Shown here piece after piece: positions 1 through 8,740 of a stretch of 64,000 nt of DNA. The position numbers were made by a program, and so were the translations under genes. The first letter of the stretch is position 1; each line of letters starts with the position of its first letter. The stretch covers positions 1-64,000 of the forward strand of contig CAINCU010000040.1 of assembly GCA_903847155.1 (NCBI GenBank), written 5' to 3'. Source of the DNA: an uncultured Gallionellaceae bacterium. GTDB taxonomy: Bacteria > Pseudomonadota > Gammaproteobacteria > Burkholderiales > Gallionellaceae. The notes beneath the pieces are model-generated. The model saw only the letters and a program-made list of their open reading frames with translations, was not told the origin of the DNA and did not search any database.

Positions 1-54
1 CTCGTCGTCACGAATCAGAAAACGCACGAGAACGTTTGTATCGATCCCGAGCAT
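1..54 (-). CDS. vapC: VapC-type PIN-domain toxin, N-terminal fragment
   Basis: Only the first 18 codons lie in the window; the gene continues past the left edge. The translation begins MLGIDTNVLVRFLIRDDE. This is the typical first strand of a PIN-domain ribonuclease, with the first metal-binding Asp in the D-T-N motif. The ATG shares one base with the stop codon of the upstream antitoxin gene, the usual translational coupling in vapBC operons. VapC toxins cleave RNA (often initiator tRNA) and are held inactive by VapB; that part is family knowledge. Confidence 0.75.
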   Translation of the reverse strand, partial: MLGIDTNVLVRFLIRDDE

Positions 55-272
55 CAGCGTGACAGTAACTCAAGAGGAACAGCCTTCCGCCCCTTCTTGT
101 GCAACATTCCAGCCAATTCGGTAACGCTTTTGCTTTTCACTCGCATGACAACAGTGGCATCTGGCATCAAAGTGAATGTCATGCGGTCTCCTGCCTTCAT
201 GTGAAGACTATCCCGAATTTCCTTGGGAATTGTCGTTTGGCCCTTGCTTGTTAGTGTGGCATCGGTTGTCAT
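54..272 (-). CDS. vapB: AbrB/MazE-fold antitoxin, VapB type
   Basis: This 72-residue protein has the swapped-hairpin AbrB fold signature near its start (LTSKGQTTIPKEIRDSL, then a GD turn), the DNA-binding domain of VapB/MazE antitoxins. The C-terminal half should wrap the toxin. The ATG at 272 was chosen because an AAAGGAG ribosome-binding site sits a few bases upstream; the longer open frame extends into non-coding DNA. It overlaps the vapC start by one base. The pair is probably autoregulated through the inverted repeat just upstream. Toxin-antitoxin pairs are common stabilisers of mobile elements. Confidence 0.8.
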   Translation of the reverse strand: MTTDATLTSKGQTTIPKEIRDSLHMKAGDRMTFTLMPDATVVMRVKSKSVTELAGMLHKKGRKAVPLELLSR

Positions 273-284
273 CTCAAACTCCTT

Positions 285-320
285 TATATCCTTACGTAAC
301 CAATTGTAGTAAGGAATATA
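285..320. promoter_or_regulatory. Inverted repeat, likely vapBC operator
   Basis: The arms TATATCCTTAC (285-295) and GTAAGGAATATA (309-320) are near-perfect inverted copies separated by 13 bases. The left arm starts 13 bases upstream of the vapB start codon. Its position fits the autoregulatory operator expected for an AbrB-fold antitoxin. Binding is inferred from position only. Confidence 0.5.
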
Positions 321-487
321 AAAAAAGGCAATTGGGAAGAAATTTGTGTACCTAATGCTCGAATTGGGAGACATCTGTGACCGGCTGCAACTAGCTACAC
401 TGCTGTCTATGTGGCAGGTAATTGTGACCTTGGTTATACGACTGCTTGCAATCCAATTGTTGCCAGTCGAATCGACGACATGCACAC

Positions 488-1432
488 CTACCTCTGCAAG
501 ACAGTGTGCATAACAGCGTCAGCCACCTCTCCACGGTAATGGCGCGCGTCATAGTAATTGGCTTTATCCTGAGTAATTGCCCTCTCACCAGAAAAATCCA
601 CCACATCAGGCCGTATTCTCAGCAGCCGTTCTCTGAACTCGCGGTAGGACTGTTCTGAAATCGTGGCCAGCGTTTCCCCATAAAACGGATGGATGAACAT
701 CCGTGCCTTGATCCCGTTGTCATCCAGCCATTTGCACAATTCCGTGAATTCAACAAAACGCTCATCCACCCAACGGATGTTTGCGCCGTTCAACGCGTTG
801 GGCAAAAAGTGGTCTTTGTAGTATTGCGCAGGATCCCCCGCGCGCGCTCGGTCAAACCCATACAAGTGATACATGCCCGTGCCGTCCACATCAAAATATA
901 TCGAGGGCTGTGCTTGTAGATGGTGGGCAATACGCGTCGCCCCTTGCCACAATCCCGGCGCGAACAGATATGAGCTGTAAAACGACGCCCACGATTCCCC
1001 GCTGACCTCAGGATGCGGGCGGTTCGCCGGTGACAGGCGCGGTCGCTCGTAGAACGTGAAGAAATCAATCCCGATCAGCACCTCTTTAATCGGTTTACCA
1101 TTCCGTTTGAGCGCGCGCAGCACATCGAACGCTTCCTGCGGAGTTCCTGCCAAAAACGAAAGGTTGTAGAACGAGTGGTCGGTAATCCGGCTGGCGGTAC
1201 CGGGATCGAACACGCCCATGACGGACGATCCCAGAATATATGCGTCGTAATGCACATCGTCGCGTAGCAGGTGTTCCATTTTCCGGTAACGCTCATTGAC
1301 GGCGTACCCGCTACGCAAATAAACGTGGCCGAACACCTCATAGGGATCGACCAGGAAATTGAACATCACCACGACCAGCCCGCCGAACAAGAACGCTGCG
1401 GCCACCCAATAATTCCATGCACGGTTACTCAT
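488..1432 (-). CDS. SGNH-like membrane-anchored protein paired with MBOAT acyltransferase
   Basis: The 314-residue protein has one N-terminal membrane segment (about residues 8-28) followed by an extracytoplasmic domain with an ILGSSVMG motif near residue 65. This resembles the G-x-S block of the SGNH-like partners (AlgJ/AlgX/DltD style) that accompany MBOAT proteins. A clear C-terminal D-x-x-H block was seen only weakly (YYDARHY near the end). The ATG directly abuts the stop codon of the MBOAT gene, so the two are co-translated. It probably acts with the MBOAT protein to transfer acetyl groups onto a surface or exported polymer. The substrate cannot be told from sequence. Confidence 0.6.
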   Translation of the reverse strand: MSNRAWNYWVAAAFLFGGLVVVMFNFLVDPYEVFGHVYLRSGYAVNERYRKMEHLLRDDVHYDAYILGSSVMGVFDPGTASRITDHSFYNLSFLAGTPQEAFDVLRALKRNGKPIKEVLIGIDFFTFYERPRLSPANRPHPEVSGESWASFYSSYLFAPGLWQGATRIAHHLQAQPSIYFDVDGTGMYHLYGFDRARAGDPAQYYKDHFLPNALNGANIRWVDERFVEFTELCKWLDDNGIKARMFIHPFYGETLATISEQSYREFRERLLRIRPDVVDFSGERAITQDKANYYDARHYRGEVADAVMHTVLQR

Positions 1433-2857
1433 TCAGAATTGAAAATACAGAAATGTGGTGGGTTGTCCGAATGACAGAATGCTGGTCATCACCATCAAGG
1501 CAGCGAGTACGGCCGATTGTTTTGAAGGCGCCGATGACAACATGGCTGCGCGCTGCTGCGTGTTTTGCGCGGACACGGCAAACATCAATAACCCGAGCAT
1601 TGGCAGAATCTCGATTCCATTGATAAACGATGAATGCTGAGTCTGAAACGTACTCCCAAACCACACCGAGTAGGACGATGGCAGCACCACCCCATGCAGC
1701 CCGAGCATCGTTGTCCAGATGGTGATCGCGTCACTCACCGATGCCGAACGGAAAAGCACCCATGCGAACAGCACCGAAAGGAAGGTGATCGCCACAGCAA
1801 CAGGGCGGGGCATGGGGACTCCCACAACACTCCATGCACGGTGTACGCTCAAATACAGGCCGTGCAGCAACCCCCACAACACAAACGTCCATCCAGCGCC
1901 GTGCCAAAGCCCGCCTAGCAGCATTACAGCCAAGGCGACAAGCATCGCCCTGCCCTCCCCGCTTTTGTTGCCTCCAAGGGGGATATACAGGTAATCGCGC
2001 AGGAAACGACCAAGCGTGATGTGCCAGCGCCGCCAGAACTCCGCGATATTGAACGCTTGGTAAGGGGAATTGAAGTTTACCGGCAGCGCCACCCCGAACA
2101 GCAAGGCCAACCCCATCGCCATTTCCGAATACGCCGAGAAATCGAAATACAGTTGCAGCGTGTAACCAAGCGCCGCCGTCCAGGCATCGAGAATCTGAAG
2201 CTCACCGACGTGCGCGAACGGCACGTCCACGTAGTCACCCAGCCAATCGGCCACCACAACCTTCTTGAACAGCCCTACAGCCAGCAAGAACAACCCGGTG
2301 GACACCATGCGCGCATCCGGCAGCAATATCTTCTTTTGCAGCTGAGGGATGATCTCGGAATGGTGAACGATAGGCCCGGCAATGAGCTGCGGGAAAAACA
2401 TCACGAAGATGGCGAAGCGCAGCGGATCGCGGTCTGTCACCAGCCCTTTGTGGCAATCAACTAGGTAGGCAATCTTCTGGAAGATGAAAAACGATATACC
2501 AAGCGGTAGGATGATGTGCAGCAGCTCGTGGTGCTGGCCGGCGACGGCGTTCACGTTGCTGATGAAGAAATCGGCGTACTTGAAATACCCAAGCACCAGC
2601 AGGTTGAACGCGACCCCGGCAGAGAGTGCGATCGCCGAGCGCTGCCGCGACAGCCAGCCGCCCAGCTGGTAATTGACGCCGAGCAGCACCAGCAGCATGA
2701 CAAGGTAACGCCAGTCCCACGCACCATAGAACACGCAGGAAGCTGCCAGCAGCACCCATTGCGCGGCGCGGACGCCACGGTACTGATGCGCAGTCCAAAA
2801 CACCAAAAGCGCGGCCGGAAGAAAGCCATACAGGAAAATTGCGGAGTTGAAGAGCAT
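1433..2857 (-). CDS. MBOAT-family membrane O-acyltransferase
   Basis: The 474-residue polytopic protein matches AlgI/PatA-like MBOAT proteins: hydrophobic N-terminus, FFPQLIAGPIVHHSEIIPQL, FDFSAYSEMAMGLALLFG, FNSPYQAFNIAEFWRRWH and LGGLWHGAGWTFVLWG. The last contains the conserved catalytic His. The ATG at 2857 (MLFNSAIFLYGF) is preferred over a longer frame because homologues start with this sequence and it lies 2 bases after the previous stop codon. It probably moves an acetyl group across the inner membrane for polysaccharide O-acetylation, together with the SGNH-like protein encoded next. Confidence 0.85.
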   Translation of the reverse strand: MLFNSAIFLYGFLPAALLVFWTAHQYRGVRAAQWVLLAASCVFYGAWDWRYLVMLLVLLGVNYQLGGWLSRQRSAIALSAGVAFNLLVLGYFKYADFFISNVNAVAGQHHELLHIILPLGISFFIFQKIAYLVDCHKGLVTDRDPLRFAIFVMFFPQLIAGPIVHHSEIIPQLQKKILLPDARMVSTGLFLLAVGLFKKVVVADWLGDYVDVPFAHVGELQILDAWTAALGYTLQLYFDFSAYSEMAMGLALLFGVALPVNFNSPYQAFNIAEFWRRWHITLGRFLRDYLYIPLGGNKSGEGRAMLVALAVMLLGGLWHGAGWTFVLWGLLHGLYLSVHRAWSVVGVPMPRPVAVAITFLSVLFAWVLFRSASVSDAITIWTTMLGLHGVVLPSSYSVWFGSTFQTQHSSFINGIEILPMLGLLMFAVSAQNTQQRAAMLSSAPSKQSAVLAALMVMTSILSFGQPTTFLYFQF

Positions 2858-2859
2858 CG

Positions 2860-3381
2860 CTACACAACACCTGCATTGCGCAGCAGCAAAAACAGCACCA
2901 GCGCGCCGATGATCGTGGGCAAGGCTACGCGCCAGTCCTGCCTCGATGGGAGGCACGCAGCCAGCATGGAGCTGGCAACCCATACATGGAACACATACCA
3001 CCAGCCCGTCGCCGGTGACATGACGAAGACTGCATACAAGATTGCCGCTGGAAACAGCGCAAGCGGCGCGAGCGCGATTGGAATGGTGGTAAGGAAATTC
3101 GGAGAGCATGTTACCGAGCCAAGCCGCCAGCTATTGCCATCGCGCTTCGGGATGATGCTTGGAAAGGTTGGCTGCGCGCCAAGCACGAAAGCAAGCAGAA
3201 GATGGCTCAGCTCGTGCATGAGCGTGCCCGGCAGTGCGACCAGGCTATAGACCCACATTCCAAGCCGTGGCGCGGCCACGAGGATGAATAGCAATGTCCA
3301 GCCGAGCAGCATATGATCATGGAGAGGAAGCGCCATGAACTGCTGCGCAACGCCGTGAGCGACATCAGCCAAGGTGTGCAT
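2860..3381 (-). CDS. HExxH membrane protein (M50-like metallopeptidase)
   Basis: This protein of about 173 residues has several membrane segments and an HELSH motif (HExxH) within one of them. That arrangement is characteristic of site-2-protease-like M50 peptidases. I could not find a convincing second zinc-ligand motif, so activity is uncertain. The start at 3381 (MHTLADV) overlaps the upstream small gene by 17 bases; a start at 3399 is also possible. It ends two bases before the MBOAT gene, which suggests one operon. Confidence 0.5.
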   Translation of the reverse strand: MHTLADVAHGVAQQFMALPLHDHMLLGWTLLFILVAAPRLGMWVYSLVALPGTLMHELSHLLLAFVLGAQPTFPSIIPKRDGNSWRLGSVTCSPNFLTTIPIALAPLALFPAAILYAVFVMSPATGWWYVFHVWVASSMLAACLPSRQDWRVALPTIIGALVLFLLLRNAGVV

Positions 3382-3595
3382 TGAAATATTGAAGCACAAG
3401 GAATGCGACTGCCGCCCAGATGAGCATTTTTAGAATGCCTTGCAGGAGAAGTGCGGCAGCAATGCCGATAATAATTCCAGCCACCATTGCACCGTCGTCA
3501 AACATCACCTGAAACCGGGCAAAGAGGGCTTCAGCGTAATTCGTCGCCCACGTCACCCATGGGCTAATTTGCGCAAATAGGTTCTCAATCGACAT
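3365..3595 (-). CDS. Small membrane protein of unknown function
   Basis: This 76-residue protein has a central and C-terminal hydrophobic stretch (about residues 37-70) that could span the membrane twice. No family was recognised. It overlaps the start of the HExxH protein and follows the YdjM-like gene closely, so it is probably part of the same minus-strand operon. Confidence 0.5.
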   Translation of the reverse strand: MSIENLFAQISPWVTWATNYAEALFARFQVMFDDGAMVAGIIIGIAAALLLQGILKMLIWAAVAFLVLQYFNAHLG

Positions 3596-3605
3596 TCGCT
3601 CCCCT

Positions 3606-4106
3606 TTAAAGTCCCTTCACAACCTCAATCGCCACCCACGCGTACATCGCAAACCCCAAGACGTACTCGCGCAGATCACCGGTGCACAACATCACCGGCG
3701 CCACAAAACGCCGTTTCTTTGGCCACAGCAATGGCACGCCGGAATTAGTAAGCCAGTCACCCAAAAGGTGGGACAGATAGCCGACCGCCGCGCCGATCAC
3801 CATGGGCACGGCGAAACCTTGTTGCCAGTTCGCCGCTCTTAGCGCCCACCACGCCAGCGCAGACATACCTACGACCGCGAACAGACTATGGGTGATGCCT
3901 CTATGACCAAAGATGGCAGAAATCGGCAGGGAAAGCGGTAAAACCCGACTGCCGAATGCGCTTTTCGGGTGATCGATGTCTGGCAGGTGACTGCCGAGGA
4001 TTCCCCCGGCCATCATCAGCGCGGTCTGCACTGGTCCGGCATGTAAAAACTTCGCCGCAATCAGCGTCGCCGCACAGCCCGTCGCTGTATGAGTAAAGGC
4101 CATCAT
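3606..4106 (-). CDS. YdjM-like membrane-bound metal-dependent hydrolase (DUF457)
   Basis: The 166-residue protein has the family's conserved blocks in order: HTATG near the N-terminus, LPDIDHP, GHRGITHS, and HLLGDW. The His/Asp residues of these blocks are thought to bind metal. Several membrane segments separate them. E. coli YdjM is LexA-regulated, but I see no obvious SOS box here. The second Met (at 4103) is an alternative start. The gene sits four bases after the DUF4400 gene, within the conjugation operon. Confidence 0.75.
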   Translation of the reverse strand: MMAFTHTATGCAATLIAAKFLHAGPVQTALMMAGGILGSHLPDIDHPKSAFGSRVLPLSLPISAIFGHRGITHSLFAVVGMSALAWWALRAANWQQGFAVPMVIGAAVGYLSHLLGDWLTNSGVPLLWPKKRRFVAPVMLCTGDLREYVLGFAMYAWVAIEVVKGL

Positions 4107-4110
4107 CGCG

Positions 4111-4710
4111 CTAGATCCGTTTCTGCAAGTTGCTCAGCCACATCCATGTTGCAAAGCCCACGGCGATAATTGCCAAGGGCGCGACCACGGACGGAATGGG
4201 GATGGGGATAACCAGCCAAAGACATGCTGCGAAGAGCGTTGTGGTGTTAATGACCACGCCAAACCGATGACGTGCCGACGACTGGGATGAAAACCTGTGC
4301 ATGCTGATCTCGCGCACCCAGAATCCATCCAGCATGATGGCAAAGGTGAATGGCATCAGGATGAAAAAATACAGCAGCAGCATGTTGGCGCGGTACATGA
4401 TGAGCGTGCCCCACAGCCACGTCGAAAGAATGCGGTTTTGCACCCAATCCCTTACCACGGAGGGAAGGCTTTTCGTTTGCTTTATGTTGGTCGTAACATC
4501 CTTCAGCTGCTCGATGCTGGTGGCCATAGTCTTGGTGTATATCCACTGGTCGGTAGCGCCGCCGCCGAGTTCCAATGTATGCGCACGTTCCTCTTTCAGT
4601 GCATTCATCAGGTATGCAGGCGAAATCGTTGCCCATGCCACCATACCGGCCACCACGATAATAATTACCAGCGTCATTCCGGTCCCGCTGCTTTCTTTCT
4701 TGTCTGCCAT
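4111..4710 (-). CDS. DUF4400 / PFL_4697-type conjugation membrane protein
   Basis: The 199-residue protein has an N-terminal membrane segment, a soluble middle domain, and three further C-terminal membrane segments, including the stretch LDGFWVREISMHRF. This layout and its position directly after traD match the DUF4400 protein (sometimes called TraJ) that follows traD in SXT/R391-type elements. It starts two bases after the traD stop. The exact role is unknown; it probably works at the membrane with the coupling protein. Confidence 0.6.
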   Translation of the reverse strand: MADKKESSGTGMTLVIIIVVAGMVAWATISPAYLMNALKEERAHTLELGGGATDQWIYTKTMATSIEQLKDVTTNIKQTKSLPSVVRDWVQNRILSTWLWGTLIMYRANMLLLYFFILMPFTFAIMLDGFWVREISMHRFSSQSSARHRFGVVINTTTLFAACLWLVIPIPIPSVVAPLAIIAVGFATWMWLSNLQKRI

Positions 4711-4712
4711 GC

Positions 4713-6536
4713 TTAATCCTTGTCTTTGAGGATTTTTATCCGGCCTTTGACAACCCTCCCACCAGCGACCTTTGCGAAAAAGTGCAGCGGCGGCAGGAGG
4801 CCAAGCATGGCGGGCGGGATGGTTTCCGCCTCTTCCTCAATCATTGATTCCTGATAGGAGGATTGATATTCATCCTGCAGGTGCGCGTCTGCGCCATGGC
4901 CATAGCGCAGACTGAGGGACTTAGCTTTCATTTTTGGCAGGCTCTTGGCGACGTATTCCTGTGTTTCGTCATCCAGTACCCGGAACACGATCTGATTGTT
5001 GGCGTTGCCAAGCACCTGGCGCGATTTGTACACATCGCCCAAGCGAGCCGGAAGGTCGGCAAAGGTCTGGATGGCAATCGTCACCCGGAACAGTGCGCCG
5101 CCACCCTTGTTCATCAGTTGGATAGTCGGCTTGTTAATGACTTCTGCGCCTTCGTCGATGAAGAGATTGACCGGCTTGATAGAGTCGATGCCATAGTTGT
5201 AGCGATCACCGGCGACGGCTGTCAGGTCGGCCAGCATGATCGAGCCGATGGCGCTGCCGACAGTTCCATCCGATAGGCTATCAAGGCCAAGAAACAACAC
5301 TTGATTGTTGTTGATGATTTTTGCCATATCGGTCGAGCGCCGCTTTCCGCCAATCTCGACCTCTGGCGACAGCAGATCGGCGAGCGGATCTGAGGTCAGC
5401 ATGGACAAAATCGGAATGAGCGATGCAACCATTTTTTGGAAGTGGTCGCGGTTGTGCTCGAAGGTGGAAATCAGGCCGTCAAGGTCTGAGGATTGCGCCT
5501 CGTGAATAACGATCTGCTTGTAAAAGTCGATGTAGGCTTCAAGCACCTTATCTTTGTGCTTTTTAACAAATCCGCTTGAGCGGGATTCCCAATCCGGCAC
5601 ATTGTCGATGAAGTGATGCCGCAAGGTGTTCAACACCAGATTGTCGGCACCGCCTTCTACATATCGTTTCAGGTGCGCCAGATTGGGGCTTACGCCCGTT
5701 GAGACCAGTCCGTTCACAATGTCGTTGATCACTTTCCAGCCGAAGGCCGCAAACGGGTCTGCGCCAGTTTCTGACGGAATAAGCGCGGCCACGCGGCTGG
5801 CCAGCTCGGTACGGCGGTTCCAGTTGCGCATCGGGTCGATGGACACCGATTTTTCAGGGTGGGCTGGGTGGAAGTACACAAAGCGCTCCGGTTGCCCCAT
5901 GGCTTCGCAAATGCGCTTGGCATTCTTTGGCAACGCGTGATCGCCTTTCGGGTCAATGATGATGACCGCTTCGCCGCGCATTATTGCTTGGGCGATCAGC
6001 AGTTCCATCCCTCTGGTTTTACCCACCCGGGTTGTGCCAACCAGCAACGTATGTCCGACCAGGTTGCCAATGTCCATGAAACGGTCTGTTTCTACATCGA
6101 GGCCGTGCAGCCAGTACGCACCGTTGAGCCGGTGTTCATCTGTGAACTTGCCCATTGTCTGGGCGACACCTTGCGACAGCATGGCGTGCATCTTTTGCGC
6201 TTCCATGTCAGTCCAGTCGAAACCAAAACCGAGCCAGACCGCATTCTTCTTTGCTGCAAGGTCGGTTTTTTTCTTCACTTCCTGCGTCGTGATGAACTCG
6301 ATACCGAAGTTTTGAAGGCGCGTTTTATCCACATAGCGACGGTATGCCGCAAGACCACGATATGCAGCCATCGACGTGCACACAAGGGCGGCAAAGGCTG
6401 TGAATTTGCCGGGAATAGGAACGGGCAGGTATTTCCCAAACACAATGGTGACCGCTGCCGCCATTCCCCAGGTTGTAGCCATCTTCGATTCGATGTTTGG
6501 CCTCCAAGGATTTTCCCAGTCGTAGGCTGAACTCAT
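4713..6536 (-). CDS. traD: Type IV coupling protein TraD (SXT/TOL type)
   Basis: The 607-residue ATPase links the relaxosome to the mating channel. It has two N-terminal membrane segments (about residues 20-60), a Walker A motif (GTTRVGKT), IIIDPKGD soon after, and a Walker B-like NLFIDEGAEV. Its size and layout fit the VirD4/TraD coupling proteins of SXT-like elements. It lies between a membrane protein gene and the DUF4400 gene, all on the minus strand. The relaxase gene that usually neighbours traD is not seen here and may lie left of the window. Confidence 0.9.
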   Translation of the reverse strand: MSSAYDWENPWRPNIESKMATTWGMAAAVTIVFGKYLPVPIPGKFTAFAALVCTSMAAYRGLAAYRRYVDKTRLQNFGIEFITTQEVKKKTDLAAKKNAVWLGFGFDWTDMEAQKMHAMLSQGVAQTMGKFTDEHRLNGAYWLHGLDVETDRFMDIGNLVGHTLLVGTTRVGKTRGMELLIAQAIMRGEAVIIIDPKGDHALPKNAKRICEAMGQPERFVYFHPAHPEKSVSIDPMRNWNRRTELASRVAALIPSETGADPFAAFGWKVINDIVNGLVSTGVSPNLAHLKRYVEGGADNLVLNTLRHHFIDNVPDWESRSSGFVKKHKDKVLEAYIDFYKQIVIHEAQSSDLDGLISTFEHNRDHFQKMVASLIPILSMLTSDPLADLLSPEVEIGGKRRSTDMAKIINNNQVLFLGLDSLSDGTVGSAIGSIMLADLTAVAGDRYNYGIDSIKPVNLFIDEGAEVINKPTIQLMNKGGGALFRVTIAIQTFADLPARLGDVYKSRQVLGNANNQIVFRVLDDETQEYVAKSLPKMKAKSLSLRYGHGADAHLQDEYQSSYQESMIEEEAETIPPAMLGLLPPLHFFAKVAGGRVVKGRIKILKDKD

Positions 6537-6539
6537 GGG

Positions 6540-6932
6540 CTATTCCCTCGCCTTGAGTGTGAGGATGCAGGCGGACAGGTATGCACCGGCAATCATTTCA
6601 GCGACCGGCGCACTGCGTCCAATGAACGCCAAGACAATCATTGCCGGAATGGTGAGCAGAAAAACGGCGGACATGAGGCGTTTATTGAGGTTGAGCCATC
6701 CACCATCAGACGCATACAGCCAGATTGCCGCCATCCAGACCATTGGCATACCAATAGCCATTTGCAAGCCATATTCGACGTAGATGGTGATGGTATTGAC
6801 TGCGAACGACAGGATGCCAAGGGTTACACACAGTCCCGTCGAATCCGGCATTTCGCCCCACCGTCCACGGAAGGTGTTGTAGCGAAACGAAAGGTTTGCC
6901 AGCGACCAAATGAGTTTGGTGAGTTCGTTCAT
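6540..6932 (-). CDS. Membrane protein in traD operon, unknown
   Basis: This 130-residue protein has about three hydrophobic segments (near residues 33-60, 60-78 and 88-110). No family was recognised. Its ATG overlaps the stop codon of the MobI-like gene (ATGA), and it ends three bases before traD. This tight packing supports a real gene with a role in conjugation. Confidence 0.55.
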   Translation of the reverse strand: MNELTKLIWSLANLSFRYNTFRGRWGEMPDSTGLCVTLGILSFAVNTITIYVEYGLQMAIGMPMVWMAAIWLYASDGGWLNLNKRLMSAVFLLTIPAMIVLAFIGRSAPVAEMIAGAYLSACILTLKARE

Positions 6933-7375
6933 TTACCCCTGCCAATATGATTTAGCTGACCAATAGCTTTGGCGATGAATGCGGCCTCTCGACGCAATGG
7001 AATTAACTGTTGTTCGACCTCGCTTACCAATTCCAATTCCCAAGGCTTTGCGTGCTTGAGTAGCGTATCCATGTTGTATCCGTATTTGGTTTTTGGCTTG
7101 GTGATTACTCTCTTTTCCATGCGGCGCGTTTTCAATTCTTTCGAGCCATACCAGTGAACCTCGTGCCATGTGACCGTCAGCGCGTTGTCCCGCGCTCTGG
7201 CTTGGGCAAACAGGACACTCTTTTCCTCCCATGTCCTATTCTTGTTTTCCGCAATAACAAAATCCAAGTGCTTCTTACCAAGGCATCCTGCTATTTCGTA
7301 CAATTCATTCATTCGGTTTCGCAAACATTCGAGTGCTGCTTGGACATGTGGTGTTACCTCTGTAATTTCATCCAT
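6929..7375 (-). CDS. MobI-like conjugation protein (tentative)
   Basis: This soluble, basic protein of about 148 residues has a central W-Y-G-S segment, a run of basic residues, then KYGYNMDTLLKHAKPWELELV and a helical C-terminus. The pattern recalls MobI-type mobilisation factors of SXT/IncA/C elements, which help the relaxase at oriT. I rely on recollection of the family pattern, so this is weak. The ATG at 7375 was chosen because GGAG lies 8 bases upstream; ATG at 7390 is also possible. It heads the traD operon, next to the iteron array. Confidence 0.4.
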   Translation of the reverse strand: MDEITEVTPHVQAALECLRNRMNELYEIAGCLGKKHLDFVIAENKNRTWEEKSVLFAQARARDNALTVTWHEVHWYGSKELKTRRMEKRVITKPKTKYGYNMDTLLKHAKPWELELVSEVEQQLIPLRREAAFIAKAIGQLNHIGRGK

Positions 7376-7445
7376 CTTCCAACTCTCCATTTGAGCGATA
7401 TTTGTTGTGCGGTTTATGCCTTTTCCGCGCAATGTTTACTTCTGA

Positions 7446-7709
7446 GCGGAACGTGTAGAAACCGCGCGGTTAATCCCACTCCAAAAACAGTCCAAAAAAT
7501 CCGTTTACGGAACGTTTTACCGGACTACTTATCCGCACAATCATTGCGTTACAAGTGGAACGCTTTACAGCGTATTGGCGGAATGACTTACTGACTGCGG
7601 AATGATTTACGGCGAAACCTGAAACGCGGAACAATTTACCGAGTTGCTCGGAACGTTTTACCGCGCAATTGCTGCGTAATTTCAATGGATAACGTGCGGA
7701 ATGATTTAC
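7446..7709. repeat. Iteron array, probable plasmid-type origin (oriV)
   Basis: About eight imperfect direct repeats with consensus GCGGAAYGNTTTAC occur near 7446, 7508, 7556, 7578, 7597, 7626, 7648 and 7696. Spacing is roughly 19-30 bases in the right half. They lie directly downstream of repA, between it and the conjugation operon. Iterons next to a RepA-type initiator are the binding sites that define theta-replication origins. No gene was found in 7376-7719. It may give the element autonomous replication after excision. Confidence 0.75.
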
Positions 7710-7719
7710 AGACTGCACA

Positions 7720-8610
7720 TTATTTTGCATGTTTAACCCCGACAAACGTCAGCGTTTCTTTGATCTTGTCGATCGTCACAGAAAACTCAGGAAGTGGTTT
7801 TTCTGCCAGGTCGTTTATAACCGGCATAAATTTGCGCAGCGGTGATGTTGCGCCCGTTATTTCATGCAGCTTGGCAAAGGAAACCGCCAAAGAACAATTT
7901 GGCCCACAGTAGTTTTTCACGAACGCGTAGATCAATCTGCGCGTCGGCGCGAGAGCAAAATAATCCTTGTGGTAGGTGTCGAATATCTCGTTGTGAATTA
8001 GGAAGTACATGCGATGCGGCAACTTGAGTGTGATTGTTTTTATCCGTCCGGTCGCATCGCATTCTGGCCGGTATTGCTGGACGTAATTGAAGCTGCTTGA
8101 ATCTTGTCCAAAAGGGAGGGTGTTGGTGGTAATAGTGCTTCCGGCAAGACGCTCAAGCCCTTGTATTAAGCCCTCATACTGAGCACCGCCCGAGCCGCGT
8201 CTTGAGAACTCAAGGAAATCCTCAACTTCAAACTGACACACCGGGCCAACGTCGTTATCCCGTCCCTCCATCTCTGCATTGGCTATCCATGAGGCGCAGT
8301 ACAGCAATACATCGAAATCTCGCATAGTCGGGAGCCCTGTTTGGCTTGGGGTGAACTCCATGAATTTCCCCTTGTACTCATATCTGCGAGAGGTCATATC
8401 CCCTGTTTTAATCGAAAAGGGTGCGCAGTAAGGCAATTCATCCAGGAACTCATCAGCTTTACTTATCAAATCATCCTTCTCAGCATCGGTCATATTCTCC
8501 GACACGGGAAACAAGCTCACATCCTTAATGAAGGAGGACATGAAAATATCCAACGCCGCGATAAATTTGAATGCAGATCGGTCAATTCTGATGATTGAAT
8601 GCTTTTCCAT
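7720..8610 (-). CDS. repA: Replication initiator protein RepA (RPA family)
   Basis: The 296-residue protein resembles the replication initiator A family of IncP/IncN-like and environmental plasmids: GLPTMRDFDVLLYCASW, a central RRGSGGAQYEGLIQGLERL segment and TRRLIYAFVKNYCG. The C-terminal half should contain a winged helix that binds the downstream iterons. The ATG at 8610 was chosen; a TTG start at 8643 is possible. A small palindrome (GTAAGCTTTAC) just upstream of the start contains the TTTAC end of the iteron and could be an autorepression site. Confidence 0.8.
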   Translation of the reverse strand: MEKHSIIRIDRSAFKFIAALDIFMSSFIKDVSLFPVSENMTDAEKDDLISKADEFLDELPYCAPFSIKTGDMTSRRYEYKGKFMEFTPSQTGLPTMRDFDVLLYCASWIANAEMEGRDNDVGPVCQFEVEDFLEFSRRGSGGAQYEGLIQGLERLAGSTITTNTLPFGQDSSSFNYVQQYRPECDATGRIKTITLKLPHRMYFLIHNEIFDTYHKDYFALAPTRRLIYAFVKNYCGPNCSLAVSFAKLHEITGATSPLRKFMPVINDLAEKPLPEFSVTIDKIKETLTFVGVKHAK

Positions 8611-8676
8611 GTCGTAAGCTTTACGGCGGATGCGAATTTCCAAAGTCTAGTTTCGCTGGTCGAAAAAATCTCAAGA

Positions 8677-8700
8677 ATGCCGTCGGAATTTCGACGGCAT
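8677..8700. terminator. Hairpin upstream of repA, terminator-like
   Basis: The sequence ATGCCGTCG-(6)-CGACGGCAT is a perfect stem. It is followed by TTTTCTT on the plus strand and by CTTGAGATTTTT on the minus strand, so it could stop transcription in either direction. It may insulate repA from neighbouring cargo. Confidence 0.5.
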
Positions 8701-8740
8701 TTTCTTGGCTTTCAGTCGCTGGACTGCTCGGGATATTTGT

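Noticed and set aside
4862-6530. Plus-strand open frames opposite traD
   Set aside because: Antisense shadows of a strongly supported ATPase gene.
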